64,000 nucleotides of DNA from Pseudidiomarina salinarum (GCF_000753715.1 NZ_JPER01000008.1:1-64000), one strand, 5' to 3'. Numbered from the stretch's first letter, positions 46,366 to 56,542 are shown. A program made the numbers and translations. Notes: generated by a model not told the origin, from the letters alone.

Positions 46366-47136
46366 CTAAATACTGTCGTCTCTGACAAGTAATTTCTTAT
46401 ACCCCAACAAATGCTCATTGCCCATCAGCCAGGAATGCTCCGGTTCAAAATGACCATACACCTTTTTCAAAAGGCTCCAAAACCTCGGGCTATGGTCATT
46501 GATCCGAAGGTGCGTCAATTCATGCGCGACAACATACGCGAGTACCCGTTTGGGTGCATAAACTAAACGCCAATCGATAGAGATATTACCGGCTTTTGAA
46601 CAGCTCCCCCAACGCTCCTTCATTTCTCTCACTCTGACCGTCTTGGGTTGAACATCTAAGCTGGCGCTGTATCGTTTTACAAGCGATTTTAGTTCAACTG
46701 AAACCCTCGCGGTCAGATACTCGTGAATAGCAGCTTCTACTGCGTTGTCATGCGTTTTTACCGATGAATAAGCAGGGTGTTCAATGCGTATCCCGTTCTC
46801 GTAATACACTTTAGGGCTAGCTGACTCTGTTAGTTGCGTATTAAGACGTACTAGGCGTCCCCAGTAAGGTAGCTTTGCCCCGGTTTTAAACCTGGCAATT
46901 TTATGGCTCTCTTGATACTTCTTCTGCAGATCGTCGTAATTCTCGATGATCCACTTTTTCTTCTTCAGAAGTGCGAGCTCAACGTCTTTAGCATTGGCGC
47001 TGTGAGGAGCCAAAACGTCAAAGCCATCCATCGTCATAGCAAGGCGAACGCTACCGTTACGAGCGCTCCTCTTTAACTGATAGGGGATAGTGCGACTCCC
47101 TATCTTTAAAACACCACCTGTAGGCATTTCACTCAT
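46366..47136 (-). CDS. YgjP/SprT-like metallopeptidase linked to hsdR
   Basis: 256 aa from ATG 47136 (MSEMPTGGVLKIG); GGGGA lies 5 nt upstream. VVAHELTHLRINDHSPRFWSLL is an HExxH zinc-peptidase site with a further His, as in the YgjP/DUF45 family. It is the last gene of the hsdM-hsdS-hsdR operon, overlapping hsdR by 8 bp (ATGAGTGA). Such peptidases often accompany type I systems; role unknown. Confidence 0.88.
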   Translation of the reverse strand: MSEMPTGGVLKIGSRTIPYQLKRSARNGSVRLAMTMDGFDVLAPHSANAKDVELALLKKKKWIIENYDDLQKKYQESHKIARFKTGAKLPYWGRLVRLNTQLTESASPKVYYENGIRIEHPAYSSVKTHDNAVEAAIHEYLTARVSVELKSLVKRYSASLDVQPKTVRVREMKERWGSCSKAGNISIDWRLVYAPKRVLAYVVAHELTHLRINDHSPRFWSLLKKVYGHFEPEHSWLMGNEHLLGYKKLLVRDDSI

Positions 47137-50100
47137 ATTTTCCCCTGGCAAAGTGCTTCATCGCTATCTCTTCAATTTCAATAGGAAGCTCTTTCAACTT
47201 CTTAAAACCTAGTTGGTGCGCTGCCTTTCTTACTCGCTGTCTAAGCTCTTTTCTAAGCCCTTCTTTTGTATGCCAAAGCGTGGGTGCTAATTCTATGTTT
47301 GAATACAGCTGCTCGGCTGTTTCAGCAAGCTGCCGCTGGGTATCTGCATGCACGCTGTCACCCTCTATCGCCTCAATCACTTTTAAAAGCGCATGGCCTT
47401 CATAGCTCATGCCTGTGCCCTCGTATGCTTTGCCCTCTTCATCCAGCTGCTTGGCATACTCTTGTGCTGCTTTTAACTTTTCACCCCAGCTTAGTTGCTG
47501 GTCGTCCATGCGTTCAATCAGCTCTTTCAGCTTCTCGCTGAACTTAGCATACTGATGCTGATTCTCTGCCAGTTTGGCTTCGGTGATTTTGCGTAGCTCT
47601 GTGGTTTTCTTTAATGCTGCTGCGCGCTTGTCTTCTTCGCTCTCATCCTCAGCATCTTCAAAGTCATCCCAAAACTCACCATCAATCACACTGCGCAACT
47701 TTACAATGGTGGATAGTCCTGTCACGTGCAAATGCTCTTCAAGCATCTGGCGTATCTTCTCGCTGTACTCAGCTTGCTCAAAGCTTTCTTTTTTCTCAAA
47801 CACTTGTTTGCCGAACAAGAGAAAGTTAGCAAACCACTTTAGATCGTAACTCATTGGAATAACGCAAGGATCTGGTGCAAGAGCTTCATATAACGTGACA
47901 AAGTTACGCACTTTACGCTGGAACAATATCCATTCATCTTCTGTGCCGATGGCTTTAATCAGTGCGTCATATTCTGCGCGCACGTCTTTGCCTGTACGCT
48001 TAATGCCTTTCACATACACCAGCAGTTCACGTTGTGCCGCTTCGAGCTCGCTGCGTAAACCGTCCAAGTCGCGCATGGCGTTTTGCACGTCTTCTGCTCT
48101 GTAGCTTGCTAGTGCTTCGTCTAAGCGCTTGCTTACGCCAATGTAATCGACAATAAGGCCTTGTTTCTTTTTCGCGTCAGCCACGCGGTTCGTGCGCGCT
48201 ATGGCTTGCAGTAAGGTGTGCTCTTTTAGTGGTTTATCTAAATACATCACCGCTTCTGCCGGCGCATCAAAGCCCGTTAGCAGTTTGTCGCACACAATCA
48301 AAATCTGTGGGTTTTCGTGTCGTATCTTAAATCGCCTTTTCAGCTCATCTTCGGCGGTATCATCCACATACCAAGTCACCAGCTGTTCACGCACTTCATT
48401 CTTGTGCTTGTTCTCGCTCGGCTTATCATCTTCTTGTGATTTACTGTAAACACAGGCTGTCGCTTCTTGAGACAAACGTAATGCATCTTCTTTGCTAATG
48501 CCTTGTCGTTCGTATTCTGATGCTATGAGCGTATCGAGCGCTTGTTTGTAGAGCACAACGGCTTCTCTGTCGTAGGCTACCAGCTGTGCTTTGAAGCCAT
48601 CTGGCTTAGCGTAATCTTTGAAGTGCGTCCATAAATCAAACGCAATCAGCTCAATACGCTTGGGATGCCGCACCAAGTCTGCTAAACGCACGCCACGCTT
48701 TTTAATCTGTGCCAGCTGCTCGTCACTTAAATCTGCGAACCAGGTATCAAACAAGCTATCAATTTTAGCTTCGTCAATTTGCCATTCGGTTTTCCGGCTA
48801 GTGTAGTGAATGGGCACAGTGGCACTGTCACGCACAGCATCATCAATGCCGTACTTGTCCAGGTAGCCCTCACCGGCCACACCAAAGTTTTCATAGGTGT
48901 TCTTGTCGTTTTTCTTCACAGGCGTGCCTGTAAAGCCAAAGAAAGTGGCGTTGGGGAGTGTGGCGCGCAGTGCTGCACCTAAGTCTTTCTCTTGTGTTCT
49001 GTGGCACTCATCCACCATTACAATCCAGTTTTCACTGTTAGGAATTGCTTTGGTGCTGCCCTCAAATTTGAAGATGGTGCTGAGTAGTGTTTGCCCATCT
49101 ACGCCTCTGCTCATTAACTCACGCAGCTGCCTAATGCTTTTGATTGGGGTGGGATTCGGCAGGCCTGTATTTTCAAAGGTATTCGAAATTTGAGTATCTA
49201 AATCTTTGCGGTCGGTAAGGACTAATAAGTTGGGATTGGAAAGCGCTGGGCTTTGCCCTTTTTCAATTTTGACCGTTCTATGGTGCTTTAACTTGAGCGC
49301 AGCAAATACCATTGTGAGTGATTTGCCACTGCCTTGTGTATGCCAGATCAGGCCGCGCTTGTGCTTCCCTTCTGCAACACGCTCAACCATCTTATTCACT
49401 GCACGAAATTGCTGATAGCGTGCAATTTTCTTAAGCACTTTGCCTTCTTCGCGCTCAAATATAACGAAATGCGCCAGCAAATCCAGCAAACGGCCAGGCT
49501 CAAGTAGTGACCACAAGCCTTTGTGCAGCTCGTTATCAAAGTTATCTTCACGAGGGTGCGTGTCACGCCAGTACCCGTAAAACTTAGCAGGGGAGCCAGT
49601 CGCCCCATAAAGCACTGTTGTGCCATCAGTTACGATATTAAACAGGTTAGTGAAAAACAGACGCGGAATATCACGCTCGTATTGTTTTAACTGATCAAAC
49701 GCTTCACCGTTTTTGTCTTTATGATTTATGGGGGACTTTGCTTCAATAACGACCAGCGGTAAGCCATTCACATACAGTACGACGTCAGGTATGCGGCTCT
49801 TTTCGGCTTTCACATAGAGCTGCTGTGTGACAGCGAGTTGATTGTTGCTGGGGTTTTGAAAGTCGATAACTTTGAGGGTTTTCTGAGTGGCTTGCCCCTC
49901 AACATTGCGTGCGAAATCGCCACGCATTATCTCAATCCATTCTTCATTGTCTTCTTTACGCGCCAGCTCGGCGGCTGCGGCTGTCGCATCTTGCTCTGAA
50001 ATGCCATTCAAGCGCTGCAAAGCAGCTATGAGGTGTGGGCGGAAAATAACTTGGTTCTCAGCGCCACGCAGCGCTGCATGCTCTTCTTTGGCTATGAATT

Positions 50101-50176
50101 CATAACCAAGTGTTTGCAGATATTCCAATGCTGGCTTCTCAGCCAAGTGCCATTCCGTACCACGTCCTTTCATCAT
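47129..50176 (-). CDS. hsdR: Type I restriction enzyme R subunit
   Basis: 1015 aa. A PD-(D/E)xK nuclease near residues 130-150 (PDVVLYVNGLPLVVIEAKSP) is followed by a helicase motor with TQGSGKSLTMVF and MVDECHRTQ, later ITGFDAPAEAV-like and TNRVADAKK motor motifs. It translocates DNA and cuts when the hsdS target is unmodified. The start overlaps the hsdS stop by 4 bp (ATGA). Motifs look intact. Confidence 0.95.
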   Translation of the reverse strand: MMKGRGTEWHLAEKPALEYLQTLGYEFIAKEEHAALRGAENQVIFRPHLIAALQRLNGISEQDATAAAAELARKEDNEEWIEIMRGDFARNVEGQATQKTLKVIDFQNPSNNQLAVTQQLYVKAEKSRIPDVVLYVNGLPLVVIEAKSPINHKDKNGEAFDQLKQYERDIPRLFFTNLFNIVTDGTTVLYGATGSPAKFYGYWRDTHPREDNFDNELHKGLWSLLEPGRLLDLLAHFVIFEREEGKVLKKIARYQQFRAVNKMVERVAEGKHKRGLIWHTQGSGKSLTMVFAALKLKHHRTVKIEKGQSPALSNPNLLVLTDRKDLDTQISNTFENTGLPNPTPIKSIRQLRELMSRGVDGQTLLSTIFKFEGSTKAIPNSENWIVMVDECHRTQEKDLGAALRATLPNATFFGFTGTPVKKNDKNTYENFGVAGEGYLDKYGIDDAVRDSATVPIHYTSRKTEWQIDEAKIDSLFDTWFADLSDEQLAQIKKRGVRLADLVRHPKRIELIAFDLWTHFKDYAKPDGFKAQLVAYDREAVVLYKQALDTLIASEYERQGISKEDALRLSQEATACVYSKSQEDDKPSENKHKNEVREQLVTWYVDDTAEDELKRRFKIRHENPQILIVCDKLLTGFDAPAEAVMYLDKPLKEHTLLQAIARTNRVADAKKKQGLIVDYIGVSKRLDEALASYRAEDVQNAMRDLDGLRSELEAAQRELLVYVKGIKRTGKDVRAEYDALIKAIGTEDEWILFQRKVRNFVTLYEALAPDPCVIPMSYDLKWFANFLLFGKQVFEKKESFEQAEYSEKIRQMLEEHLHVTGLSTIVKLRSVIDGEFWDDFEDAEDESEEDKRAAALKKTTELRKITEAKLAENQHQYAKFSEKLKELIERMDDQQLSWGEKLKAAQEYAKQLDEEGKAYEGTGMSYEGHALLKVIEAIEGDSVHADTQRQLAETAEQLYSNIELAPTLWHTKEGLRKELRQRVRKAAHQLGFKKLKELPIEIEEIAMKHFARGKYE

Positions 50177-51327
50177 ACTGTCCTTACTTTTCCTGTGAGC
50201 AGGTCGTCCATTAGGCCTTTTTTGAGTACTCTCAACTGAGTCACATGGGTTTCATTCTTCAAGATCAACGCATAAATGCTATCGATTTCATCAATGATTT
50301 TGGATTGAGCATTTAGGCTGGGATATATGAGTGGAAACTGCTTCAACGTTCCAGCGTTTAAGTTGGCTTGCGCTCCACCAACTTCTCTTTGCTTCACTAG
50401 CCGCCTACCGAGCGGCGAGTTAAGCCAATGCACAAGATATTTCCCTTTCAACAGCTCAGGTTTAGGACGAGAGATTAACGTAGTGAAGGTTTGACAATCA
50501 TGGAATCGTTCGTCAATTATCGCCGAAGCCCCCGTGTAGCCTGTTCTCATTGAGATAACATCACCAGTTTTCAATCGCTTTGTTTTGTATTTTTCGTCAA
50601 ACTCTTCTGTTACGTAGAGCAAATCCGAGTCATCAATAAAGCCATATTTAATATTTTGATTTCTTAAAAGCGGCACGCCATCGGATGTATAGGCATGAGT
50701 AGCAGAGGAGGCAATCCCAACCGTCACTTTCAAACATGATTCACCCACAGTTGTGACAACCCACCCATCAGGCACTTTACCACGCTCAATGGCCTCACTA
50801 CCCAAGCCGCCTGTTAACAACTCTTCCATCAAGCCTTGCTTGACGCGCTCCGCTTGCTCAATTAAACGCTGTGTGGTTTGTATGCTTTCATCCACGCTGC
50901 TTAGCACTTCGGCAATCTGCTTTTGTTCGGTGAGTGGGGGGAGCGCCACAGTGACCTTGTAAGTCTTATCTCTATTGAGGCCCGGCACACCTGTAGCTTC
51001 ATTCAATCTAACTAGCTTCAAATGTTGTAATAAGTAGGCTAACCAGTTCAAGTCTAAGCTTATCTTCTGTACAACATAATATGTTGTATCTATCGCATAG
51101 AATGGCTTATTCGTTTTGTATACTGCGCCTACGGTCCCTTTTCTTCCCACTATAATACTCGGCTCAGATACGAGATAATCATTGTGTGTTCCGACAATAC
51201 CAGCTGAACCGTAAACTGGATATTCGCCTTCTACCCGATCTCTAGCTGGAAGCGACTTACCGTATTCCAATTTAACCAAGTCACCTAGCTTGCTATTAGC
51301 CCAGCCCTCAGGCACTTCACTCAACAT
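50173..51327 (-). CDS. hsdS: Type I restriction-modification specificity subunit
   Basis: 384 aa with two target-recognition domains (first ~1-150, second ~185-345) separated by conserved helices LPPLTEQKQIAEVLSSVDESI and KFPLIYPSLNAQSKIIDEI-like repeats. It sets the recognition sequence of the complex and bridges two HsdM. AAGGAG precedes the ATG, inside hsdM; the genes overlap by 11 bp. The target sequence cannot be read from this. Confidence 0.93.
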   Translation of the reverse strand: MLSEVPEGWANSKLGDLVKLEYGKSLPARDRVEGEYPVYGSAGIVGTHNDYLVSEPSIIVGRKGTVGAVYKTNKPFYAIDTTYYVVQKISLDLNWLAYLLQHLKLVRLNEATGVPGLNRDKTYKVTVALPPLTEQKQIAEVLSSVDESIQTTQRLIEQAERVKQGLMEELLTGGLGSEAIERGKVPDGWVVTTVGESCLKVTVGIASSATHAYTSDGVPLLRNQNIKYGFIDDSDLLYVTEEFDEKYKTKRLKTGDVISMRTGYTGASAIIDERFHDCQTFTTLISRPKPELLKGKYLVHWLNSPLGRRLVKQREVGGAQANLNAGTLKQFPLIYPSLNAQSKIIDEIDSIYALILKNETHVTQLRVLKKGLMDDLLTGKVRTV

Positions 51328-52804
51328 AACCCAGCTCCTTCAGGTGCTGCATCATGCGCTTCTCTGCCTCGTTACGCGCTTCTGTGAGTTCCAACAAACG
51401 TTGCACTTCGATTGCCACATCAATTTGTTCTGCGGCTTCCCCTAAGTTCACATAACGTGTGATGTTGAGATTGTAGTCGTTGGAGGCTATGTCGCTTGTT
51501 GCGACAAGGGCGCTCAAGCGTTCCTCATCGGCAAAAGCCAAGTAAGCTTCGCTCAAAGTTGCGATATGGCCATCACGCAAGTAGTTTTGTGCTCGCCCCT
51601 CTTCAAACTGCTCTGCGCCATTCACAATCATCACTTTGTTCTTCAGGTGCTCTGGCTTTGATTTGTTGAGCAGCAAAATAGCCGCTGGGATGCCTGCGCC
51701 ATAGAACAAGTTAGGTGCTAGCCCAATTACACCTTCTACGATGTCGGCATCAATCATTGCTTGTCGTATCTTGCCCTCTGAGCCTGCACGAAACAGCACT
51801 CCATGCGGTACAACCACTGCCAACTTGCCGTTTTGGTTTAAGCTTGCGAGCATGTGCTGCACAAAGGCTAAATCGCCATAACTTGCGGGTGGGCAACCGT
51901 AAATGTCACGCCCGTATGCATCACCATTTTTCCACTGCGTATGCCCCCATTCTTTTAGTGAAAACGGTGGGTTGGCAATCACACGGTCAAAGCTTCGCAG
52001 GGCTTGACTGTCGTCACTCACTAAATGCTTTGGCTCTCTGAGCGTATCACCACGTTTTACATCTGCATCATCAATGTCGTGCAAAAATAAGTTCATCTGG
52101 CAAATTGCCCAGGTGTTCAAGTTGCGCTCTTGTCCGAATAAGCTTAAAGAGCGCGGGTTTTTTCCGTGCCTTTCGACGGCTCGGTATGCCTCCAAAAGCA
52201 TACCGCCACTGCCACAAGTCGGATCGTAAATGCTCATGCCTTCGTCTATTTCGAGGCATTCAACCATTAACCGGACAACTTCCTTTGGCGTATAGAATTC
52301 ACCACCGCGTTTACCGCCGTCATCAGCAAATTGCTTGATGAGGTATTCATAGGCGTTTCCCAATATATCTGCTTCAACATTGCTATTACGCAAGCTGTAT
52401 TTCTCAAAGTGTTGTAGCAGCCGTTCAATCAACTCATCACTAAATTGATTCTTGTTGTTGAAGTCCACGCTTTGGAAAATGCCGCGCAACTTAAAATTCG
52501 CATCTTCAATTGCTTGAAAAGCAATATTCAGATGCTCACCTATATTAGTTGTGTGCTTACGAACATCCGCCCATCGATGTCCTTCTGGCAAGTCAAAGCG
52601 ATGCTCTTCAGCATCTGCAGCTAGCTCTTTATCTCCATACTCTGCTAGTCGCTGCTCATATTCCTCCTGCCAAACATCGTTAAGCCGTTTGTAGAAAAAT
52701 ACAGCAAAGATGTAGTTTTTATACGTGCCTGAATCGACCGCACCCCACAATATGTTTGCTGCACCCCATAGATGCTGCTCTAACTCGCTTAGAGTTACTG
52801 CCAT
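51317..52804 (-). CDS. hsdM: Type I N6-adenine DNA methyltransferase
   Basis: 495 aa with SAM motif DPTCGSGGMLLEA (~193-205) and catalytic NPPF (~277-280) in VIANPPFSLKEW, and the N-terminal helical HsdM_N region. It methylates adenine in the hsdS-defined target, protecting host DNA. AAGGA lies 8 nt before the ATG. First gene of the operon hsdM-hsdS-hsdR-peptidase. Confidence 0.96.
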   Translation of the reverse strand: MAVTLSELEQHLWGAANILWGAVDSGTYKNYIFAVFFYKRLNDVWQEEYEQRLAEYGDKELAADAEEHRFDLPEGHRWADVRKHTTNIGEHLNIAFQAIEDANFKLRGIFQSVDFNNKNQFSDELIERLLQHFEKYSLRNSNVEADILGNAYEYLIKQFADDGGKRGGEFYTPKEVVRLMVECLEIDEGMSIYDPTCGSGGMLLEAYRAVERHGKNPRSLSLFGQERNLNTWAICQMNLFLHDIDDADVKRGDTLREPKHLVSDDSQALRSFDRVIANPPFSLKEWGHTQWKNGDAYGRDIYGCPPASYGDLAFVQHMLASLNQNGKLAVVVPHGVLFRAGSEGKIRQAMIDADIVEGVIGLAPNLFYGAGIPAAILLLNKSKPEHLKNKVMIVNGAEQFEEGRAQNYLRDGHIATLSEAYLAFADEERLSALVATSDIASNDYNLNITRYVNLGEAAEQIDVAIEVQRLLELTEARNEAEKRMMQHLKELGYVE

Positions 52805-53187
52805 TCCCGCAATCCTTTCGGTAAAAGTTAGTGAAACTTGTATTGTTATTGCTGCTAGGTTAATCCTTTTGACCGTGCATTTCTATGCTGCACATAGGGG
52901 AGATGTCTTTATGGTTATGTTGGGATATAAACCTTTGTGCATGATTTCTAGGCTGGCGCCCGAAAAATTAGGAATCGCTGCGATAGCTTGCTGAGGGACA
53001 GGAGCTTAGCCTTCCTGCGAGCGACCATAACTTCCCACTAAGTTGGTTATCAAGGGTTCTGGCCTCGCTGTGGCAGAGTCTCTTCTCCGTAGTCATCATA
53101 TAGCACTGAAAAATACGTTATCGGCTAATAGACAGCCTTGGCAAGCGTTTTTACTCTATTAGAGAGGTCTAATTTAAAAAGGTGGAT
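52805..53187. other. Gap between hsdM and a divergent small gene
   Basis: ~380 bp with no gene found. It must hold the promoter of the type I operon on the minus strand and that of the small plus-strand gene; no site stands out. Confidence 0.45.
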
Positions 53188-53448
53188 ATGATGTCAAAAC
53201 TCTTTGATCTAGTCAGTGACGAGCGGTTAACTAGTTGTATATTAGTTTGGGAAAGGAGTATCGAGTATAGCGGCCGGCCAGCTTTAGCAGTGCCGAGCCT
53301 CTTCTCTCTCAAAGACTTTCTCGTCCACCACCCGGACTATGAAGTTATGTACTTCGAAGCATTTCAATTTCAAGACGCAGATTTTAGTCAAAACGAAACC
53401 CTCATTGATGTAATTTTCACCCTCATGGACAGCTACCAGCTCCACTGA
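53188..53448 (+). CDS. Small unknown protein
   Basis: About 86 aa starting near MMSKLFDLVSDERLTSC; AAGG at 53179-53182 suits ATG 53188 or 53191. Acidic, with many aromatic residues (Phe/Tyr/Trp) and no membrane segment. Not recognised. It lies between the divergent hsdM and palindrome 2. Confidence 0.55.
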   Translation: MMSKLFDLVSDERLTSCILVWERSIEYSGRPALAVPSLFSLKDFLVHHPDYEVMYFEAFQFQDADFSQNETLIDVIFTLMDSYQLH

Positions 53449-53491
53449 AAAGGCTTATAAAAATCCGCGCTAAGCACGACAGCGGTGCGCG

Positions 53492-53518
53492 TTAGGTATG
53501 TAAGTAATTACATACTAA
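53492..53518. promoter_or_regulatory. Palindrome 2, GGTATGTAA/TTACATAC type
   Basis: TTAGGTATGTAA and TTACATACTAA are inverted around GTAA, ~130 bp upstream of the GIY-YIG gene. It shares the GGTATGTA/TACATAC core with palindrome 1 at 39341-39373, 14 kb away near the HUH gene. Confidence 0.65.
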
Positions 53519-53646
53519 TCAATATCTTATATCTGATTTTAATCTAGCAAAATCCGCCCTTAAATACGACATATTCCCTATTTATGGCGTGTTTTTTTAC
53601 TGCTATCAATAGAGTTCAGTCCCCTTTTAAGAAACAGGAATCTCTA

Positions 53647-54942
53647 ATGACAAAACCAACAAATTATCGAGTTACTAAGGTAGTCGTCGATGGCAAGGAG
53701 ACAGCTCTAAATAAGTACTATGATGAATCGGATTCGCCCAAAGTGGCTTACAATCTGTTCCGAGACCGAGTCGCCTCAAGGCGCAGGCGAGGGCTCGACA
53801 TCACCGCACGGCATCTTGAGCTAGCTTTGCGTTCTCCTGCTGGCGATTATCAGCCATTTAGCGGCTCCGGTAAGTCGGTAGAATTCGTCTATCGGGGGGA
53901 GAATTATTCAGAGCATTACGGCCGACCGTTTTCGAGCTATGCAGATTTTCTTCATACTATTGGTCTATCGCATATTAAAAGTACTGTATGGAGACATATA
54001 AAAAACGGGGTCGATTCGATTGATGAAGCGGTAGAGCGAGCGCTGGGCTTAAAGCGAACGATGGCTGAAACCACAGGGTTCATTTATAAGGCCGAACTAA
54101 AAGGTAGCAATCAAGCTTACATAGGCCTGACCACTCAGTCGCTGAAAAAGCGGCGCCAGGAGCACGAAACGGATAGCAGAACCGGAAGCGAAAGATGCTT
54201 TCACCGCGCTTTACGTGAGCACGGCGCCAGCTCTTTTACATGGATGCGTTTAACTCAAGACCTCCCCCAAACCGAATTAAAAGACCTTGAGCGTCAGCTA
54301 ATACGCGAACAGCACACTATGTGGCCCAACGGTTTTAATGCTAATACCGGAGGTCAAATTGGTGGCCCTACTGGCAAGCCCGTTGAAGTGGATGGTAAGA
54401 AATTCTCCTCGCTTACAGAAGCGGGTGATTATGTTGAGCGGAAGACTAAAGGAAAGATCAAGTCTCATACTGCGATAGACCGTTTGCGTGAAGGGAAGGA
54501 GATACCTTCACAGCAACGGATTCACTGTCCCGAGATATACGCCGGTACACCACTATATAGGATATGGAAGCCGAAACTAAACCACAACGATCTATGCGAG
54601 CGTTGGCGCGACTTCGAGCAATTCCATGAGGACATTGGCAAGCGTGGTTCATATGATCACCCGAACCTAGGAATGTCTTTACTGCGTCCAGACGGCAGTA
54701 GACCTTTCTCTCCCGCTAACTACAGATGGCAAACAAAAACTGAGCGCGGTAAGAGCCTTACTGCTCGTCCTGTTAGTTTTCGAAATAAGCCATATCCATC
54801 CTATAAAGCACTTTCAGATGCGGTCGGTATCGCCGCCTCTACACTCATCTATTGGAAAAAAGAATTTCCTGAAGAGTTTGAGGATAAAATCGAAGCTAGA
54901 CTCTTAAAAATGAGTTTGCGTAAGAGAAAAGGTCGAAAGTAG
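53647..54942 (+). CDS. GIY-YIG nuclease with repeated DNA-binding modules
   Basis: 431 aa from ATG 53647, with CAGGAA 7 nt upstream. GFIYKAELKGSNQAYIGLT (~144-162) gives a GIY-YIG core (FIY and YIG) with the downstream E-rich helix LKDLERQLIREQH and NANTGGQ. On either side lie related ~50-residue modules: FVYRGENYSEHYGRPFSSYADFL, VEVDGKKFSSLTEAG and VSFRNKPYPSYKALSDAVG, each ending in a helix-turn-helix like region, resembling NUMOD-type target-reading units. This is the pattern of homing-type or mobile-element nucleases. Palindrome 2 lies upstream. Confidence 0.78.
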   Translation: MTKPTNYRVTKVVVDGKETALNKYYDESDSPKVAYNLFRDRVASRRRRGLDITARHLELALRSPAGDYQPFSGSGKSVEFVYRGENYSEHYGRPFSSYADFLHTIGLSHIKSTVWRHIKNGVDSIDEAVERALGLKRTMAETTGFIYKAELKGSNQAYIGLTTQSLKKRRQEHETDSRTGSERCFHRALREHGASSFTWMRLTQDLPQTELKDLERQLIREQHTMWPNGFNANTGGQIGGPTGKPVEVDGKKFSSLTEAGDYVERKTKGKIKSHTAIDRLREGKEIPSQQRIHCPEIYAGTPLYRIWKPKLNHNDLCERWRDFEQFHEDIGKRGSYDHPNLGMSLLRPDGSRPFSPANYRWQTKTERGKSLTARPVSFRNKPYPSYKALSDAVGIAASTLIYWKKEFPEEFEDKIEARLLKMSLRKRKGRK

Positions 54943-55129
54943 CTACTAAACTTCCAAAAACCTAGTTTGGCTCGTTATCTGACCCACAGCCGATTGGGAT
55001 GGGCCGCCATAAACCAAGTTATAATAAACAATTGATTTTATTGGCGGCCAGCCATATTTGAACTGGGCACCAACCGAGTATGAGTCAGTATAGATAAGGG
55101 GCATTTTCTTTTTTCGTCCAGGCTTCTGG

Positions 55130-56378
55130 CTAAACGTTAACGACGCGCAGACCGCGTTGGGCGTTGGCTAAACTCATATTGCCGTTGGCGGCACTTTCTA
55201 TATGTTCGGACCACCAAATCATCATTTTACGGCGTTGTTCGAGGTAGGTAGAGCGATTGTAGGCACCCCGGATTTTATTATGGTCTACGTGCGCCAGAGC
55301 GGCCTCAATAACATCAGGAGAGAAACCTTCCTCGTTAAGCGTGGTACTGGCAAGTGCGCGCATACCATGCGCCACCAGTCGGTCTTTAAAACCCATACGC
55401 TTCAATGCCATGTTAGCCGTTTCTTTATTAGCGGGTTCTAAGGGCTGGCGCATTGACGGGAAAATATATTCGCGGTGGCTACTGATTTGCTTCATCAGTT
55501 CAAGTATTGCCAGCATCTGCTCCGTAAGGGGAATCTGATGTTCACGTTGCATTTTCATACGCTCTGCAGGGATAACCCATAGCCGGCTTTCGTAATCGAT
55601 TTCGCTCCATTTGGCAGTGACAGCTTCGCCGGGGCGCACCATAGTATGTAGTTGCCATTCAATCAGGCAGCGCGTCTGAAATTTAATATTGGCAAAGTTT
55701 AATGCTCGCATAAGTTCAGGTAATTCGCCCGGAGCAAGAGCGGGGCGGTTCTGAACTCTCGTTGAAGGAATCATTTCTTTGATGCCGCTTAGCGGATTTG
55801 CGTGGACGATTCCGGCGTTTACGGCGAAGACCATCACGTTGTTCATTCTGCGCGCCAGCTTACGAGCCGTTTCGAAGCTCTCACGGCCTGTTACCTGCTG
55901 AATCACCTCAATGGCTTTGGGCGCGGTAATGGAGGCGATAGGAAGCTTCCCAATGCGCGGGATCACATCATTCTCAAGAGAGCGCCATATCTTATCTGCC
56001 GTATCTGCTTTGACTTTGGTTTGGTGTACTTTAAACCAGCGCTTAGCAACAGCTTCAAATGTATTTTCAGTTGCGGCTTTTCGTTCCTGCTGCTGTTTTT
56101 CGCGATCCTCTTTAGGATCGACATCGCGCGCCAGCAATGATAGAAAGCTCTCGCGCTTCTTGCGCGCATCGGCAAGTGACAGGGCAGGGTATTGACCTAA
56201 TCCGAGGTTCTTACGTTTGCCGGTGAAAGGTTGCTGGTAGTTGAAGATCCAAAGCCGGGCTGCCATTGGGTTTAACGCGCAGCATAAGACCTTTGCCATC
56301 GTAGAGATTGTATTCTTTCTCTTTGGACTTAGCGCTTTGTAGCTGAGTTGGGGTAAGGGGTTTTGTTGTTCTGGGCAT
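55130..56378 (-). pseudogene. Frameshifted tyrosine integrase (P4-type) beside tRNA-Phe
   Basis: The N-terminal part (from ATG 56378, MPRTTKPLTPTQLQSAKSKEK...) and the remainder (through FNYQQPFTGKRKNLGLGQYP to the end) lie in different frames. Removing one G from the GGG run at 56257-56259 joins them as NGSRLWIFNYQQ, which is the normal family sequence. The body keeps R in MVRPGEA, HGMRAL, LAHVD and the Tyr in AYNRSTY, so catalytic residues are intact. Sequencing error is possible. It adjoins the tRNA and reads away from it, marking the element's right end. Confidence 0.88.
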
Positions 56379-56497
56379 CTTATTGTAACACTCCGAAAAG
56401 CGAATTAGTGTCAGTGTTACTAAGAATGTTACATCGAGAGGTGAATTATGCAATACCTCGTTGAACGTTATTGAACATCGAAATCGCTGGAGGGCAG

Positions 56498-56533
56498 AAA
56501 AAACAAAGGCCAGCTGTACGTAGCTGGCCTTTG
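56498..56533 (-). terminator. Element-encoded terminator for tRNA-Phe
   Basis: CAAAGGCCAGCT and AGCTGGCCTTTG form a perfect 12-bp stem around GTACGT; on the minus strand the U tract TTTTTTC follows. It stands just downstream of the tRNA 3' end within the element, replacing the native terminator now at 35887-35918. Confidence 0.88.
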
Positions 56534-56542
56534 TTGAACATC

